Positions 1 to 11,081 of a stretch of 64,000 nucleotides of DNA are shown piece after piece. Each line of letters begins with the position of its first letter. The stretch's first letter is position 1. The stretch comes from Ciona savignyi. Taxonomy: Eukaryota > Chordata > Ascidiacea > Phlebobranchia > Cionidae. The notes beneath the pieces are model-generated. The model saw only the letters and a list, made by a program, of their open reading frames with translations. It was not told where the DNA came from and ran no database searches. The position numbers were made by a program, and so were the translations under genes. The stretch lies in the NCBI GenBank assembly GCA_000149265.1, contig CH003126.1, positions 496,038-560,037 on the forward strand. Direction: 5' to 3'.

Positions 1-56
1 GGTCATCCTGTGTTGTTGTGTGTGCGCAGCGCCCTTCGTCTGATTAGTTGATTGCT

Positions 57-331
57 TTTCCACATATCCCTTTATTAATACGACACAAACTAATCGCACT
101 GTTGCCAGTAAGTTATAACAACAATATAAACCAAGGGTTCTCAATTTTTGACCTTGTGGCCTACCCAAGACAAATCAAATACTCAAAAACGTTTTCCCCC
201 ATATCTCTTTTATTAATACGAGATAAACTAATCGCACGGTCGCCAGTAAGTTATAACAACAATATAAACCAGTGGTTCTCAGTATTTTTGACCTTGTGGC
301 GCAGCCCAGACAATCAAATACTCAAAAACTA
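57..331. repeat. Two-copy tandem repeat, unit about 135-139 bp
   Basis: Copy 1 (57-191) and copy 2 (192-331) share a TTATTAATACGA start, the block GCCAGTAAGTTATAACAACA and an ending ATACTCAAAAAC. Each carries GGTTCTCA followed by TTTTTGACCTTGTGG, which resembles the end of a hAT-type element, so the unit may be part of an old transposon. Confidence 0.75.
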
Positions 332-1424
332 CAATGGAAAAGAACGAACTAGACACTAACCATTTAGTAGTTTATGATCTATGCAAACTCTGTCGTAAAT
401 TTACGAAATGCAAGTGTGGCGCACTTAGCTAACCCTTATGGCGCACCGTTTAAGAAACACTGATATAAACAACCTCCAAACCAAACGAACCACAGTTACA
501 ACCGATGTATGTAAATGGTGTGAAGCTTTGGGAAGTATCCGATTTTCTGTTGGGCGCATGGCATTCAACCAAGGAAACTTCCAAATAAATCCCTGCTCTA
601 TACCATTGTACAACATCTTAACATAATGCCATCTTAACATGTATGGTGTAACAGTTCTTTCACAATATACGCGATTTGAACCGAGTTTTAACCATTGTGA
701 TTAACATGTAATTGTTCTTACACTACCGAACACGCCAGCACCCAATCGAAGTACCATCAACTTTCTATATATTCAACACCCAACCACCCTTTAGTAAAAC
801 TCCATTCGCACAGTTAAGGCGAAAACTCTCTCGTATTTTCCACCCCGCGCTGGCTGATATGAATAGTTTGGATATTTGGCCGTTTACGTTACCAAAACAA
901 CGTCTAACCCAGGCGCTTAGCGTCGAGTGTTCCATCAGTTATTTCGGCCGCCTTGCTCTCAGACATATACGTCCATGAAACCAGATCTGTGGATAATTCA
1001 TTCCCGTCATTTGTCCCTCGGTTGGCATTAAATAACAAAAGGTGTCAAGTTATTTCATTTGGCGTGTCACTCTCCATTTGCATTAGATTAATGCGTCTGC
1101 TGACGTACTTACCTTTCATCAGCAACCCATGTTATGAATCACAAAAGGCGAATGTGACGTGACACTTGAAACCAGTTTAATCCGGTTCGGTCCAGTCTTA
1201 ACGCTAACCCCAATGCCCTTGATTTACGATCGCCTTAATTAGAATCGCTGTATTGCCCCGAGCTATGACCACTCTCCCTATACGACCCGCACGATCCCAG
1301 TCATATACGTTGTCAACAACACTGGGCTTTTATAACAGAGATCATTCAAAACGCTTTGAATAATTGTACGGATTTCAGATCAAATAAAATCAAATTTTAA
1401 GTTTGAAATTCTCACTAAATAGAT

Positions 1425-1670
1425 CCTTTACCCACTTTTTTCCAAAAAATATATGGGTATCATTAATTTGCTTGTATATATTAACGCACTTGTAATTAGG
1501 CTTTAAATGTAAACTTTAAATGCACGCAGCGCATTTTAGAATAAATACAATCAAATTTAAAGTAAGTAAATCCCCAAGAAGTAGTTTAATAACCCTTCCC
1601 CAAAAAATGTATGGTTATGTTTAATTTGCTTGTACATTAAAGTACCTTGTAATTATGCTTTACCGAGGGA
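1425..1670. repeat. Diverged duplication, copies about 165 bp apart
   Basis: Two similar blocks (about 1431-1505 and 1595-1665) share CCAAAAAATATATGG/CCAAAAAATGTATGG, then TTAATTTGCTTGTA and CTTGTAATTAxGCTTTA. Intronic, with no coding sign. Confidence 0.6.
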
Positions 1671-2371
1671 GTTTATTTATCTATATTTGGCACAAGGGGA
1701 TGTTACTGTTCAAACTGTACAAGGAAATTGCACGCTTGCTCGACACATGTATATGTTTACAATTGAAATTTACATAGAGCATATTAAAATGGTTATGTGC
1801 CGCAGCGGGTCTGGCACATTTGAATACAACATTTGTTCATTTCCGTCCCGTCGTTATCTCTTCCTCTAATTCTCTAATTAGTGGAAGCCTGTTTGCCCGT
1901 CTGTGTAGGAAGACTTATGTTTATCCCAGCGGGAGGGGTAGATTTGGGACCGTTAGAATACGGGAAATCGTCGTATCACCGCGTTTCTGCATTTGGGTTA
2001 CCGAAACAATAACTTTATACAAAGAGAAATTGCCCACTTTTTTGATACTTAGATAAGCATTGGATACTTAAAGAAATTGCCCAAGTTTTTCTAAGCGCTT
2101 TTTAAGACGTGGTCAACAGGCAAAAGCTAGTTGCCCCGTCCATCACAATACCAGTAACCGACAGAACAGCTAACCCGTATAATTGCTTCATATCTACTGG
2201 GCGCTGTTCGATAACACGTCATCATATCGATGTATGCACTGTGAAACAGTTACAAAGGACAAAGATAAAAATGTACTTTACATTTAAATTTCGGAATAAT
2301 ACTCGATCACATTGATCCTTTACCATAAATATTTGCATAACACAATTGTTCTAACCCTGCCCAATTCACAG

Positions 2372-2542
2372 GTCTTATGTTCTGCTTGCTACTTACAAAT
2401 CCCTTACGTGGTCGAGAAATGTCAGGAGTTCATCAGCACTCACGGCCATGTTACTTCCCCCTCCAGCCTGGCGGCAGTGACCGCCCCTTTTCTACAGGAC
2501 CTACAACGTGCTGGGCCGAACGCGACCAGCCCAAATTCACAG
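2372..2542 (+). CDS. BTB-ZF exon: end of BTB domain
   Basis: 57 codons, phase 0 in and out. The acceptor follows CCAATTCACAG and the donor is CAG|GTAAGG. The motif ACYLQIPYVVEKCQEFI matches the conserved last helices of BTB-ZF domains (A-x-x-LQ-x-x-x-V-V-x-x-C-x-x-F). A Ser/Pro-rich stretch follows. The rest of the BTB fold must be encoded upstream. Confidence 0.88.
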
Positions 2543-2961
2543 GTAAGGGTCGTTTCAATGTTAACAATATAATAGCATATCGAAATTAACTAAATCGGCT
2601 TAGAAAATGAGAAATAATTCCAGCGTAATTCTTTCTAAAACGAATCGCATTTCAAAATAACGTGATAACAACGGATAAGCTCTGTGCAATTGAAATGTTT
2701 AAAATAAACACTAAGAGAAACTACCAAGTGAATAAAAGAAAAAATAATATTCTAAGTAAATACTCTAAGTAAACTAAATAATGCTCTAAGTAATACTCTT
2801 AAGTAAAATATACCTAAATAATAGTAAACATTAACCACTAACTTTTAATATAAACAAAGCCTATCCCTAACCCTACCCTTATGTACACCCCCACCCTTAA
2901 TTACAAACCTTCCCATTTTCGTCTGGTTGTGGGAAATTCTAACCCTTCCTTCCTCTAAAAG

Positions 2962-3087
2962 AGCGCCAGTGCCGGGTTATCTCTGCTCTCCCAACTAAAC
3001 CAAGCCAGCGAGAAGTCCCGGGCAAGAGCCGATTCCTCACGGCACCGGAAGACGCCCCAACAAACCCAAGAAAGCGATGAACAGCAG
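2962..3087 (+). CDS. BTB-ZF exon: Ser/Gln/Arg-rich linker
   Basis: 42 codons, phase 0/0. There is a good polypyrimidine acceptor (CCTTCCTTCCTCTAAAAG) and the donor is CAG|GTAGAA. The frame reads SASAGLSLLSQLNQASEKSR and ends QTQESDEQQ. It has no domain. It was accepted because it is open and fits in phase between its neighbours. Confidence 0.75.
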
Positions 3088-3865
3088 GTAGAAACGGTTA
3101 ATTTAAAGTTTGCCGTCAACTGTTGATCAACGGCAAAAGATATTTACCCTGATAATGTTAAATTTTTCGCAACTGTCAATTGTCAATATTTAAATAAAAA
3201 TAATTTTTGATATTTTTATAAATTTCATTTTTTTAACAACTTAAAATTGCCAATATTTTTAGCAGTTTTAAATTGTAAATCTTTTCAGCAGTTTGGAATT
3301 GTCAATATTTTTAACAACTTAGAATTGTTAATACCTTTGGACGTTTTCTTCCATTGCGACAAAATTGATTTTTAACCTACTGAGCTGACTGATTTATTGC
3401 TTGAAAACGACTAGGGTTGATATACAACAACACATTTTTATAGCCCGTCCCGTTTACCACTTACGTAGCAACCAATTTGACCGAACGGGCTAGCAAACGA
3501 AGCAAATGAACGAATGGTAATAGTAAATCTGTCACAGGGCAGTTAAATAGAAAACAGCAAATCAGAACAGAAAAATTTTAATCCATAAAATATAGGCATA
3601 TTTGGTCTCTTTAGGTAAAAAAATTACTGTGGAAAGTCCCACAAAATGTTAAACACAATGTAACATAAACAAAGCTGAAATGAACCAGTCAAAACACCCC
3701 CGTAACTGTGCAAGGCTGCGACGCGAGCTCTCTTTGATTCCTTCCCGGAAAAACCAGTTCTCTCCCGGGAGAACTGCACGCTAGAAGGAAGGAAACTGAC
3801 TTTAACCCGACTTGCCGTGTCGAGTTTCACTTTTCATCCAGTTCTAACCGGTTTAAACCGCCCAG

Positions 3866-3982
3866 GAGTGCGAGTTGATCAACACGCCCCCTTCACCGTC
3901 GTGCAGATCCCCGACCAACAACAACGGCCACAATATCGTGGATTCGCCGACGGAAAACGACGGATCCCCCGCTAATTTAAAG
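3866..3982 (+). CDS. BTB-ZF exon: Pro/Ser/Asn linker
   Basis: 39 codons, phase 0/0, acceptor AACCGCCCAG, donor AAG|GTAAAT. Low-complexity linker (INTPPSPSCRSPTNNNGHN, then an acidic DSPTENDGSP). No domain recognised. Confidence 0.75.
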
Positions 3983-4760
3983 GTAAATCTCGTTACAACT
4001 TTTGCGCTTTAATAAAACAGCACCGCCGGGGCAAAGTGATGTCTATCACAAATCAACATGGAGTTTTTCGTAGAAATGGAGGAGCATTAACCGCGGTGCT
4101 GAATTACACCCCCGTTTTACTAAATCCCGCACATTGGCGCCTTCTTGGTGGTTGTTCTTAATCCTCAACGTATTATAGGAATTCCCACTGTCAACGCTAT
4201 CCGTAAATAAAACCCGTGGGATTAGGCAGAATGGATGTAGTAAGGGCAACTAAGCGATAAAAACGTATACATTTGTTCCCAAATGTCTTATATAAAAACA
4301 CACTGTCAACGCTGTCAACACCATTCTTAAGTAAAACGCGTGTACTAGGGTAGGGCTTGGGAAACAAAGCTAAAAAACGTAATGTTTTTTCCCATATATG
4401 TCTATACAAAAGTACACCTTTATTCCTGCAGCCTTTAAGCAACTAGTCCAATGTATGAGCATTACAGTTCGTTTGTGTCTAGTAACCTACATTTACGACA
4501 CTTTGATTTAAAAACAACAAAGCCAATATAATGAAATTACGTTGCATTTTGTACCGGTTTTGGCTGCGAAAAAATCGCGAGCTTCCGTGCAAATTTTTAA
4601 TCAAAAGAGTTTTGTATTGTTTATTTATCGTAATTATATGATTACTTATCGTGACCAAAACCACCATATAGGGTGGTTGAAATTTGGTTTTCTTGTCGTG
4701 GCTTGCAGACTCACGTACAAGTTCCCTAAATTCCTGCCGGTTAAAACCGGTTCTTTCCAG

Positions 4761-4846
4761 ATCAAACTGGAGCAGACGGGCGACGAATTCGCAAACGAGT
4801 CGTCAGTTGAGGAGAAGCAAATTGCGATATACTCCCCCCAAGAACG
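4761..4846 (+). CDS. BTB-ZF exon: acidic linker
   Basis: 28 codons plus 2 nt. The acceptor GGTTCTTTCCAG gives phase 0 (IKLEQTGDEFANESSVEEKQ) and the donor CG|GTACGT leaves phase 2. The frame is also open upstream to an AG at 4708, but that start would not match the phase of the exon before it, so 4761 is preferred. Confidence 0.72.
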
Positions 4847-5824
4847 GTACGTTGTTATGTCGATTACTATTTGTTGGCCAGTACTAAAATACGGAAATGT
4901 GGAATTACGGAAACTGCGGAAACTACGGAAAATTTTACCTTTTTCTCCCCCACCTTAACAGCGTTAAGTTTAAAACAACACAAAAAATCAGAAGTTTAAA
5001 CTAATCTACACCCACATAAACCGTAATGTTGTTTCCGGGTATTTTAAACCAGTTTTAAATTTAATTCCCATATTTCCGTTATTCCACCTTTTAGGATTAA
5101 CCATGTTTGTTAGATGCCTTATGTATTCCAATAGGCTAGGCTTATTTATCCCTCTAAACCTTATGTCAATTTTTGGATAACCCCTGCACACGGTCGATTA
5201 ATTTAGTATTTTAATTTGGTTATGTAAAACCGCATTGAAATATTTATCCACGGATACTGCACTCGTGCACAGGCAGTTAGTTTTAGCTTTTATATCATAA
5301 TGGCTTGATAAATAGATTTGAAGGATTTTTTACTTTTTTTTTTGTAGAAACTGAAAAACTTACGGAGAATGGGATTTTAGTGGGGAACTGACCACTAAAA
5401 TGAAGGAGTTTTGGGTTAACTTTAGGGCTTAAAAGTATGAGCTTAAGATTAACGCTGGGGGTTAGGGTTGTAACTCGTTTTAATATTTTTAGTTAGCAGT
5501 TTTTCTTTTTCCCCTCTTTAAACTAGTGTTAGTTCTGGCTTAAGTGTTGGCATTAATTTTGATAATTTCCCTTTTTTACTTTTGTGTTATCTTATAATTC
5601 GAACCAACGATAATCCACTAATATTTCTGGAGCTTAAACAGAGGAAATTTGAAAACCCTAACTCGCGCACAAATTATAATAAGAAACAACGAAAACAATA
5701 ACAAACCCGATCGAGCGAACGTTTGTTGCCATTTCCGATCCGTCACTGCCATATGATAAGTCTAATGTGCATTGGGATGAAAAAGTCTGAAAAATAATTC
5801 AAACCCTGCCTAAAATTAGACAAT

Positions 5825-6085
5825 TATGTCGGTGCTTGTAGCTGGTTGTGCGGGCAAGTGTAGTACCTGTTGTGTGACTGTTTTTTTATTGTTTAAACGG
5901 AAAACGGCAACGGGTAAGAGTAAAATAAGGGAAGAGGGGAACTTGTCACTAAAACTATGGAAACTAATTCAAACCCTGCCCAAAACACTATTCTCAACCC
6001 CAGAACTAAAGCAGCTTTAATCCCCCAGTCTTACACCAGTCTTAACGAGAGTTTCACTTACAGAAATTGTGTTTATTGAATGAGA
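5825..6085 (+). repeat. Composite repeat (MITE fused to a unique 5' segment), copy A
   Basis: It starts with a segment containing CAAGTGTAGTACCTG and GTGACTGTTTTTTTATTG, then a MITE-like body (ACCCTGCCC, AACCCCAGAACTAA) and GCAGCTTTAATCCCCCAGTC. The same order occurs at 24170-24440, so the fused unit itself has been copied. Confidence 0.75.
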
Positions 6086-6099
6086 AAACTAATATAGGG

Positions 6100-6280
6100 A
6101 AGTTGTAAAGCAGGAAAACTAACCACTAAAATAAAAATTCTGACGTTATGCATAGTGTTAAGGCGAGGGTTAAAGTTAGCATTGGTTCTGAGGTGGGTAT
6201 TAGTGTTTGGAGCAGGGTTTTAATTATTAGTTTCCGTAGTTTCTTTCCCAATTTTCTCCCTTTTAGTGTTATGGAATTGC
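6100..6280 (+). mobile_element. Degraded MITE copy
   Basis: Begins AGGAAAACTAACCACTAAAAT and ends near CTCCCTTTTAGTGTT, with an internal GGTTCTGAGGTGGG. Same family as the elements at 9035 and 23430 but more diverged. Confidence 0.65.
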
Positions 6281-7104
6281 TTAAGATTCATTTATTCAAT
6301 ATTTGACAATGTTCTAGTAGGTGGGTTAGTGGTTTGATGAATAAAAATCAGTTGGTAACTGTATTGATATGGTTAAGAGTTGCATTAGATAGCTCTTCTT
6401 TTGATGGGTAATTGGTCGGTGGGTAATGCTTGTTGGGAAGAAGCCAGTGGTTAATTTTCTCTGCGATGGGAGATAGAAAATGGTGCAACTTTACCGGGTA
6501 GTTGCCCGGGGTTAACCAAACTGGTGGCAATTTTACCCAAATTACCCAACAATTACCACCCTATTTTCAGGGTAGACGTATTTGATCCATGAAAATATAG
6601 GAATTTTCACTCCCATTCTAAAATCCCCGTTCTCACAATAAACAGATATGCCAAGTAATTGGTATTTCGTCACCATATTGTTTACAATACGACGCATTAT
6701 ATAATTGTTTCATCGAAACTGCGACACATTTTGTTCCTTTCCGGGATTTTCAAATATGAACTCTTTGCACGCAACCGAAACGACGCTAAATTTCGGCGAA
6801 TGAATTACGCAATAAGGTTAGAGGAATAGTCAAATTAATTCTACAACGCTTTCTCACAGATATACGTTAAGTCTATTTATATACGGCATTTAACTATTAT
6901 GTGTGTGGGTAGGTTGGGTGAACGTATATACACGCACGTATAAACCGATTTTTAAAGTTCACGCATATTGTAATCCCACCCGTGGTAAAAGGCTTTTAAC
7001 CTAGACAAACGGCTGGGATCTGATTCTACGGTTAAAAACAAATTCCTAAAATTTCCTCAAAACTGCCGCCGGCAAATTGTGCTATATTTATACCTTGTGC
7101 TCAG

Positions 7105-7196
7105 CTACGCCACCGAGCGGAACGCGCACCCGCCCACCAGCATCAAGAACATTATCTTCACGACGGCTCACGGCAAGACCGAAAGCAGTGGCAATG
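7105..7196 (+). CDS. BTB-ZF exon: linker
   Basis: 92 nt, phase 2 in, phase 1 out, acceptor ACCTTGTGCTCAG, donor AATG|GTAAGT. Reads YATERNAHPPTSIKNIIFTT. No known domain. It joins in frame with the exons on both sides. Confidence 0.82.
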
Positions 7197-7374
7197 GTAA
7201 GTTTACCAGTCGTAGTGAGATTTGTGTACTACTTTTTCATTTGCGCTCAATTAAAATGTCCCATCAAGTTAAACGTCACTTTACGCATAAAAATTACAGC
7301 GTCATACTTGCCCAAATGTTTTACAGAAATACGTTGTGCTTTTTTTAAGTTTCGAACCCCTTAGGGGCTCGGCA

Positions 7375-8040
7375 CTAAACTGTTACTATAATGAAGATTG
7401 TGGCGTTAGTTTAATTGTGAGGAGCAGGGTTAGAATTAGTTTGCATAGTTTTATTGCGCAATTTCTCCCCTTCCCTTTCTTTAGTGTTGCCTAATTAGTT
7501 GATCTTATTGTGTTTTTGTGTACGCAACACTAAAAGAAGGAAATTAAAACTATGGAAACTTATTCTAACCCTGCCCCCAAACACGAATCTCAACCCTAGA
7601 ACTAATCCCAGCCTTTATACAAACCGTATCACGATAACCTTTATTTAGTGAGCAGTTTCCCTCATTCCCGGAGAAAACTAAAAAGAACGTGGAAACCGCA
7701 CATTAAAATGAAGATTATGACATTAGAGTTACTTTTAAACATGGGGTTGAAGTTAGGATTAGTTCTGGGGTCGAGATAAGTGTTCAGGGGAGGTTTAAAT
7801 TAGTTTCCGTAATTTTGGGGTTCAGTTTCCGTCCTTCCTTCCCCTTTTCCCTCCTTTTAGTTTTCTCCAGGAATGAGGGAAACTGCTCACTAAAATGAAG
7901 GTTATCGTGATACGGTTTGTACAATGGCTGGGGTTAGTTCTGGGGTTGAGATTAGTGTTTCCAAAATTTTAGTCACCAGTTTTCCTCCTTTCCTACTTCT
8001 CTTTTTACCCCCTTTTAGTTTTGCCCCTCTATTCCCCCTT
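7375..8040. mobile_element. Cluster of four MITE copies
   Basis: Four adjacent copies of one family (about 7375-7490, 7527-7680, 7675-7870 and 7860-8040), in both orientations. Landmarks are GGAAACTGCTCACTAAAAT at one end, AGTGAGCAGTTTCCCTCCTT at the other, and GGTTAGTTCTGGGGT-type core sequence. The inverted ends suggest a non-autonomous DNA element of about 200 bp. The family resembles MITEs reported from Ciona, but I did not check the name. Confidence 0.8.
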
Positions 8041-8104
8041 TAGTAATGTCCAACCAGTTAATCAGCTTTGCCATGCCTAACCACCCCTCCCCTCCGCCAC
8101 TCAG

Positions 8105-8276
8105 ATACACCGCCAGACCGAGAGACGATTGACCATAAATCGTTGGCAGATTATTTCGGCGGGGACCGGGAAAACGCGAACGGGAACGGGACTTACCCTT
8201 TTCGCTTCGAGCCGTCGCTTGAGCACGACTCCAACGACCAGAAATCGCTGGCACTGGCCAAGAAATTGAACGAAAG
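8105..8276 (+). CDS. BTB-ZF exon: acidic linker before the fingers
   Basis: 172 nt, phase 1 in, phase 2 out, acceptor TCCGCCACTCAG, donor AAAG|GTAACC. Reads DTPPDRETIDHKSLADYFGG and ends SLALAKKLNER. Mixed-charge linker with no recognised domain. Confidence 0.84.
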
Positions 8277-9034
8277 GTAACCGAATTATTTGTAAATAAT
8301 TTAAAGGCAGTAATTAGTTTTACGATTTATTTTACTCGCTATCGCCTTTATACTGTGAATTTTGTCAAAAATGCTTAATAAAGTGTAAGTTACTACGGAA
8401 TTGCATTTTTAATAGAGCTGATATTGTAAAAGAAATACAACTATTAAATTCCCAAGTGGATTAGTGTATTTAGTTTATCATTATGAATCAATTTAACCGT
8501 TATTCCACTTACGAAATGTACAATAAAAATAAATTTAAATTATCCTTTTAATCACATGCTTTAAAAACAAGGCTACGCAAATGTTCCAAGTATCGGGAAC
8601 AACTTTTTTAGCAAATTAGTAGCTTTGGTTATCATAATGCGAGGATAAATTATAGAGACCCATTCTTTGAAGCGTAAAAAGATATTTCCGAGTGCTAAAG
8701 GACGCTTTAAATGGATTAGAAACGTTTCACGTCCAAATTACGTCAATACTTTTGGAAATAAAACTTAATTTTCTTGGCATTAATAGTAGTTCCCCCAATA
8801 TAGGTTTATTAGCCTATAGTCTACGATACAGATTATAAGCTTCGTCAACTTGTCTCCTGGTTTTGTTACTTTTGTGCTTCTTCACTTGATCCCTTTAAAA
8901 ATCGCTTTACCATTGTCGAATCATTAGTGCCCGATACATAATTTAATTCTTTTGCGATATCAACTACGGAAAAAATTAGTAAACAAAAACTTGAATAATT
9001 TGTAGTTATAGCGACGAATACTTGGGAAAAATAA

Positions 9035-9235
9035 AAGGAGGGAAGGCTGGATGGAGGAAAACTGCACTAAAATAAAGATTAGGTATTAGAGTTTGTTTTA
9101 AGCATTGGATTTAGGGTTAGTTCTGGGGTTGAGATTAGGGTATAGGGCAGGGTGAAAATTAATTTTCATAGTTTTGGTGAGCAGTTTCCCTCCTTCCCTC
9201 TTTCCCGCTTTCCCTCCCTAAGTATTGCCCCAGGT
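9035..9235 (+). mobile_element. MITE copy, nearly full length
   Basis: Starts AAAAGGAGGGAAGG, continues with ACTGCACTAAAATAAAGATT, and ends AGTTTCCCTCCTTCCCTC followed by a TATTGCCCC terminus. The ends are inverted with respect to each other. Confidence 0.8.
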
Positions 9236-9295
9236 ATAATTGTAAATGAAGTCGGTTTCTCTCTGTTCAATCAATATTTTTTCCACAATAAGCAT

Positions 9296-9366
9296 CCTCA
9301 GTATATTATTCAAATACAATTTATTTGAATAATTTTAATAAACTGTATTTAAATAAGATACTGAGG
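9296..9366. repeat. Short palindromic element, arms about 30 bp
   Basis: The left arm starts CCTCAGTATATTATTCAAAT and the right arm ends AAATAAGATACTGAGG. Reverse-complemented, the arms match over about 30 bp with a few mismatches. Could be a tiny foldback transposon. Confidence 0.65.
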
Positions 9367-9702
9367 ATTGGAATTGTTGTCGAAGCATTAAATTCCAATA
9401 GTGGTATGGAAATGATAATCCCCTACACCCGTATATGCTATGTGAAACCGTATGCGAACTACACGACGTATGCGTTGTGGAACTGTACCGAGTTCATTAG
9501 GCGTCAAAGGATGCAGGATATGACGTAACCGGTAGCCAGAAACACGATATCCAGCCGCGCGAAATGACATAACCCAAAAACATTTTCGTTTCTACGTGTT
9601 TTACCCGTCCTGGAATTTTAAATCAGGTTCGTGTTTTAAATGTCTGCTGTCTGTATGCGAATCGGTCACGTTCTTTCGTCCACACACTTTTTCATACCAA
9701 AA

Positions 9703-9973
9703 AAAATTCCGGGTTGTGATTTGAACCTTAAACCATGGTTTCCTCGATGGGCCATTTTCTTTGTATTTTGTGCTTTACTCTGTATACAAGGCAGTGACGT
9801 TAACCGTTAGCCCACAAACTAAACCTCACCCCAAAATAAAAGCTACCCGGGTAAGATTCGAACGTTTAACCCCTTAATCCCCCGGTGAGCGATTGTTTAT
9901 TGCTTTACTCTCTCTCTCTCTATATATAAACAAGTCAGTGACGTTAACAATTCGGCCACACAATCGCTGACCG
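9703..9973 (-). mobile_element. Two reverse tRNA-like SINE copies
   Basis: Copies at about 9703-9825 and 9842-9973. Each has a reverse B-box-like segment (GATTTGAACC; GATTCGAACG) and a reverse A-box-like segment (GTTAACCGTTAGCCCACA; GTTAACAATTCGGCCACAC). They do not fold as intact tRNAs. Confidence 0.6.
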
Positions 9974-10020
9974 TCGCAATGAATCCACAGAAACCAGATG
10001 ACGACTCTCACTCACTACAG

Positions 10021-10065
10021 CTTGAACGTGAAACAGCAGAAGGAAAAGCCAAAGAAAGAATACAA
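10021..10065 (+). CDS. BTB-ZF 45-nt exon: basic lead-in to finger 1
   Basis: Acceptor CTCACTCACTACAG, donor ACAA|GTACGT, phase 2 in and 2 out. It reads LNVKQQKEKPKKEY, and joining it to the next exon gives [15 protein letters not shown], a typical entry into a C2H2 finger. This join is good evidence that the small exon is real. Confidence 0.85.
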
Positions 10066-10467
10066 GTACGTTGTGTATCGCGTTGTTGTTAGTTTGTGTT
10101 GCGTTGCGAGGTTTCTTGAAAGTGGATTAGAACCCAAAGTCTCAGCAATGGGCCTTCTATGGCCTAAATTTCTGGTCCCGGCGGCTACCGTGGACCCGCC
10201 CATAATAATGTAATGTAATGTAAAGTCTCAACAAAAAAACTCGAGAGGCTAAATAAAAATCTTATTAAGATGATAATATGATAAAAAAAATTGTCTAAAT
10301 ATAAGATTATAATGATTATTTTGACTTTTTAATTTAATATCACATTTACAACTAAATTATTCCCTGAAGAACCTGAAATGATATTCAAAATTTCGGCAGC
10401 GTAATTTGTCACAGAATTTCACGATTTTCCCTCAAAAATCCGATTTTAACTGAACGTGCGTTACCAG

Positions 10468-10597
10468 GTGCGATTACTGCGGCAAGATGTTCGGTCGGCA
10501 GCAGCATTTAAAACGCCACATTCTCACACACACCGGGGAACGACCCTATCCTTGCCAGTACTGCGAGAAGCGTTTCCGTCGATCTGAGCACTTGAAG
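10468..10597 (+). CDS. BTB-ZF exon: C2H2 finger 1 and start of finger 2
   Basis: 130 nt, phase 2 in, phase 0 out. Finger 1 is [20 protein letters not shown] plus H. The linker is TGERPYP. Finger 2 begins [15 protein letters not shown] and is cut by the intron just before its zinc-binding histidines. Confidence 0.96.
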
Positions 10598-10840
10598 GTG
10601 AGGATATAAATAGCATGGGGTGTTACTAGCGCTGGCGGCGTCGTCGTGCTATTTTAATGTTAACAAAGGTGCACAGGATAAAACGGCAAGATTGTATGAG
10701 GCATTTTGAAGTGTTAATGTTTGCCGTTTTTTCGTTTTTGGTTCATTAAAATCCAATTAGACAATCATATTTTGTTTATTACATTTAGAAATAAGTTGAA
10801 ATAATGAATTGGATGTCTTCCACGACGGCGTGAATTTTGG

Positions 10841-11006
10841 TTATCACGGCGTGAAACAGTGTATATCACGGCGTGAAATAGTGTATATCACGGCGTGAAA
10901 TAGTGTATATCACGGCGTAAAACAGTGTATATCACGGGGTGGAATAGTGTATATCACGGCGTGAAATAATGTATAACATTAAGTGTTGATTTTCACGGCG
11001 TGAATG
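10841..11006. repeat. 22-bp minisatellite next to a 3' splice site
   Basis: About six copies of GTGTATATCACGGCGTGAAATA between 10841 and 10972, plus a related TTTCACGGCGTGAATG at 10991-11006, only about 17 bp before the acceptor at 11022. The core TCACGGCGTGA is nearly palindromic. Confidence 0.9.
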
Positions 11007-11022
11007 ATGTTTATTTTCACAG

Positions 11023-11081
11023 CACCATCTCGCTAGCCATGAGCAACTCTTGGGAATTCAACCGCCGCCATCACGAAAAAG
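11023..11081 (+). CDS. BTB-ZF exon: end of finger 2
   Basis: 59 nt, phase 0 in, phase 2 out, acceptor TTATTTTCACAG, donor AAAG|GTATCG. The first codons give HHLASHEQL, which supplies H-x3-H at exactly the right distance from the CQYC of the preceding exon and so completes finger 2. Confidence 0.92.

Larger units (their letters stand above)
1..2371. other. Non-coding flank or intron before the first BTB-ZF exon
   Basis: I see no convincing exon here. The open frames are short, AT-rich and have no domain signature. The stretch holds a two-copy tandem repeat (57-331), a second diverged duplication (1425-1670) and sequence like the ends of hAT elements. Because the exon at 2372 starts inside a BTB fold, this is most likely the intron before it, and the start of the gene lies left of the window. 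Confidence 0.6.
4967..7104. other. Intron with degraded MITE copies
   Basis: No exon fits in phase between 4846 and 7105. The intron holds a degraded MITE (about 5335-5530), a longer composite repeat (5825-6085) and another MITE half (6100-6280). The remainder, including a pyrimidine- and purine-skewed stretch at 6350-6560, shows nothing I recognise. Confidence 0.6.
8277..10020. other. Intron with one MITE, a palindrome and tRNA-like repeats
   Basis: No exon seen. 8277-9030 is plain AT-rich sequence. A MITE lies at 9035-9235, a 71-bp inverted repeat at 9296-9366 and two reverse tRNA-like repeats at 9703-9973. Confidence 0.6.

Noticed and set aside
4709..4760. Longer form of the exon starting at 4709 (LTYKFPKFLPVKTG)
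   Set aside because: The frame is open but the acceptor at 4708 would need a phase that the preceding exon does not leave. 4761 has a better acceptor and fits.
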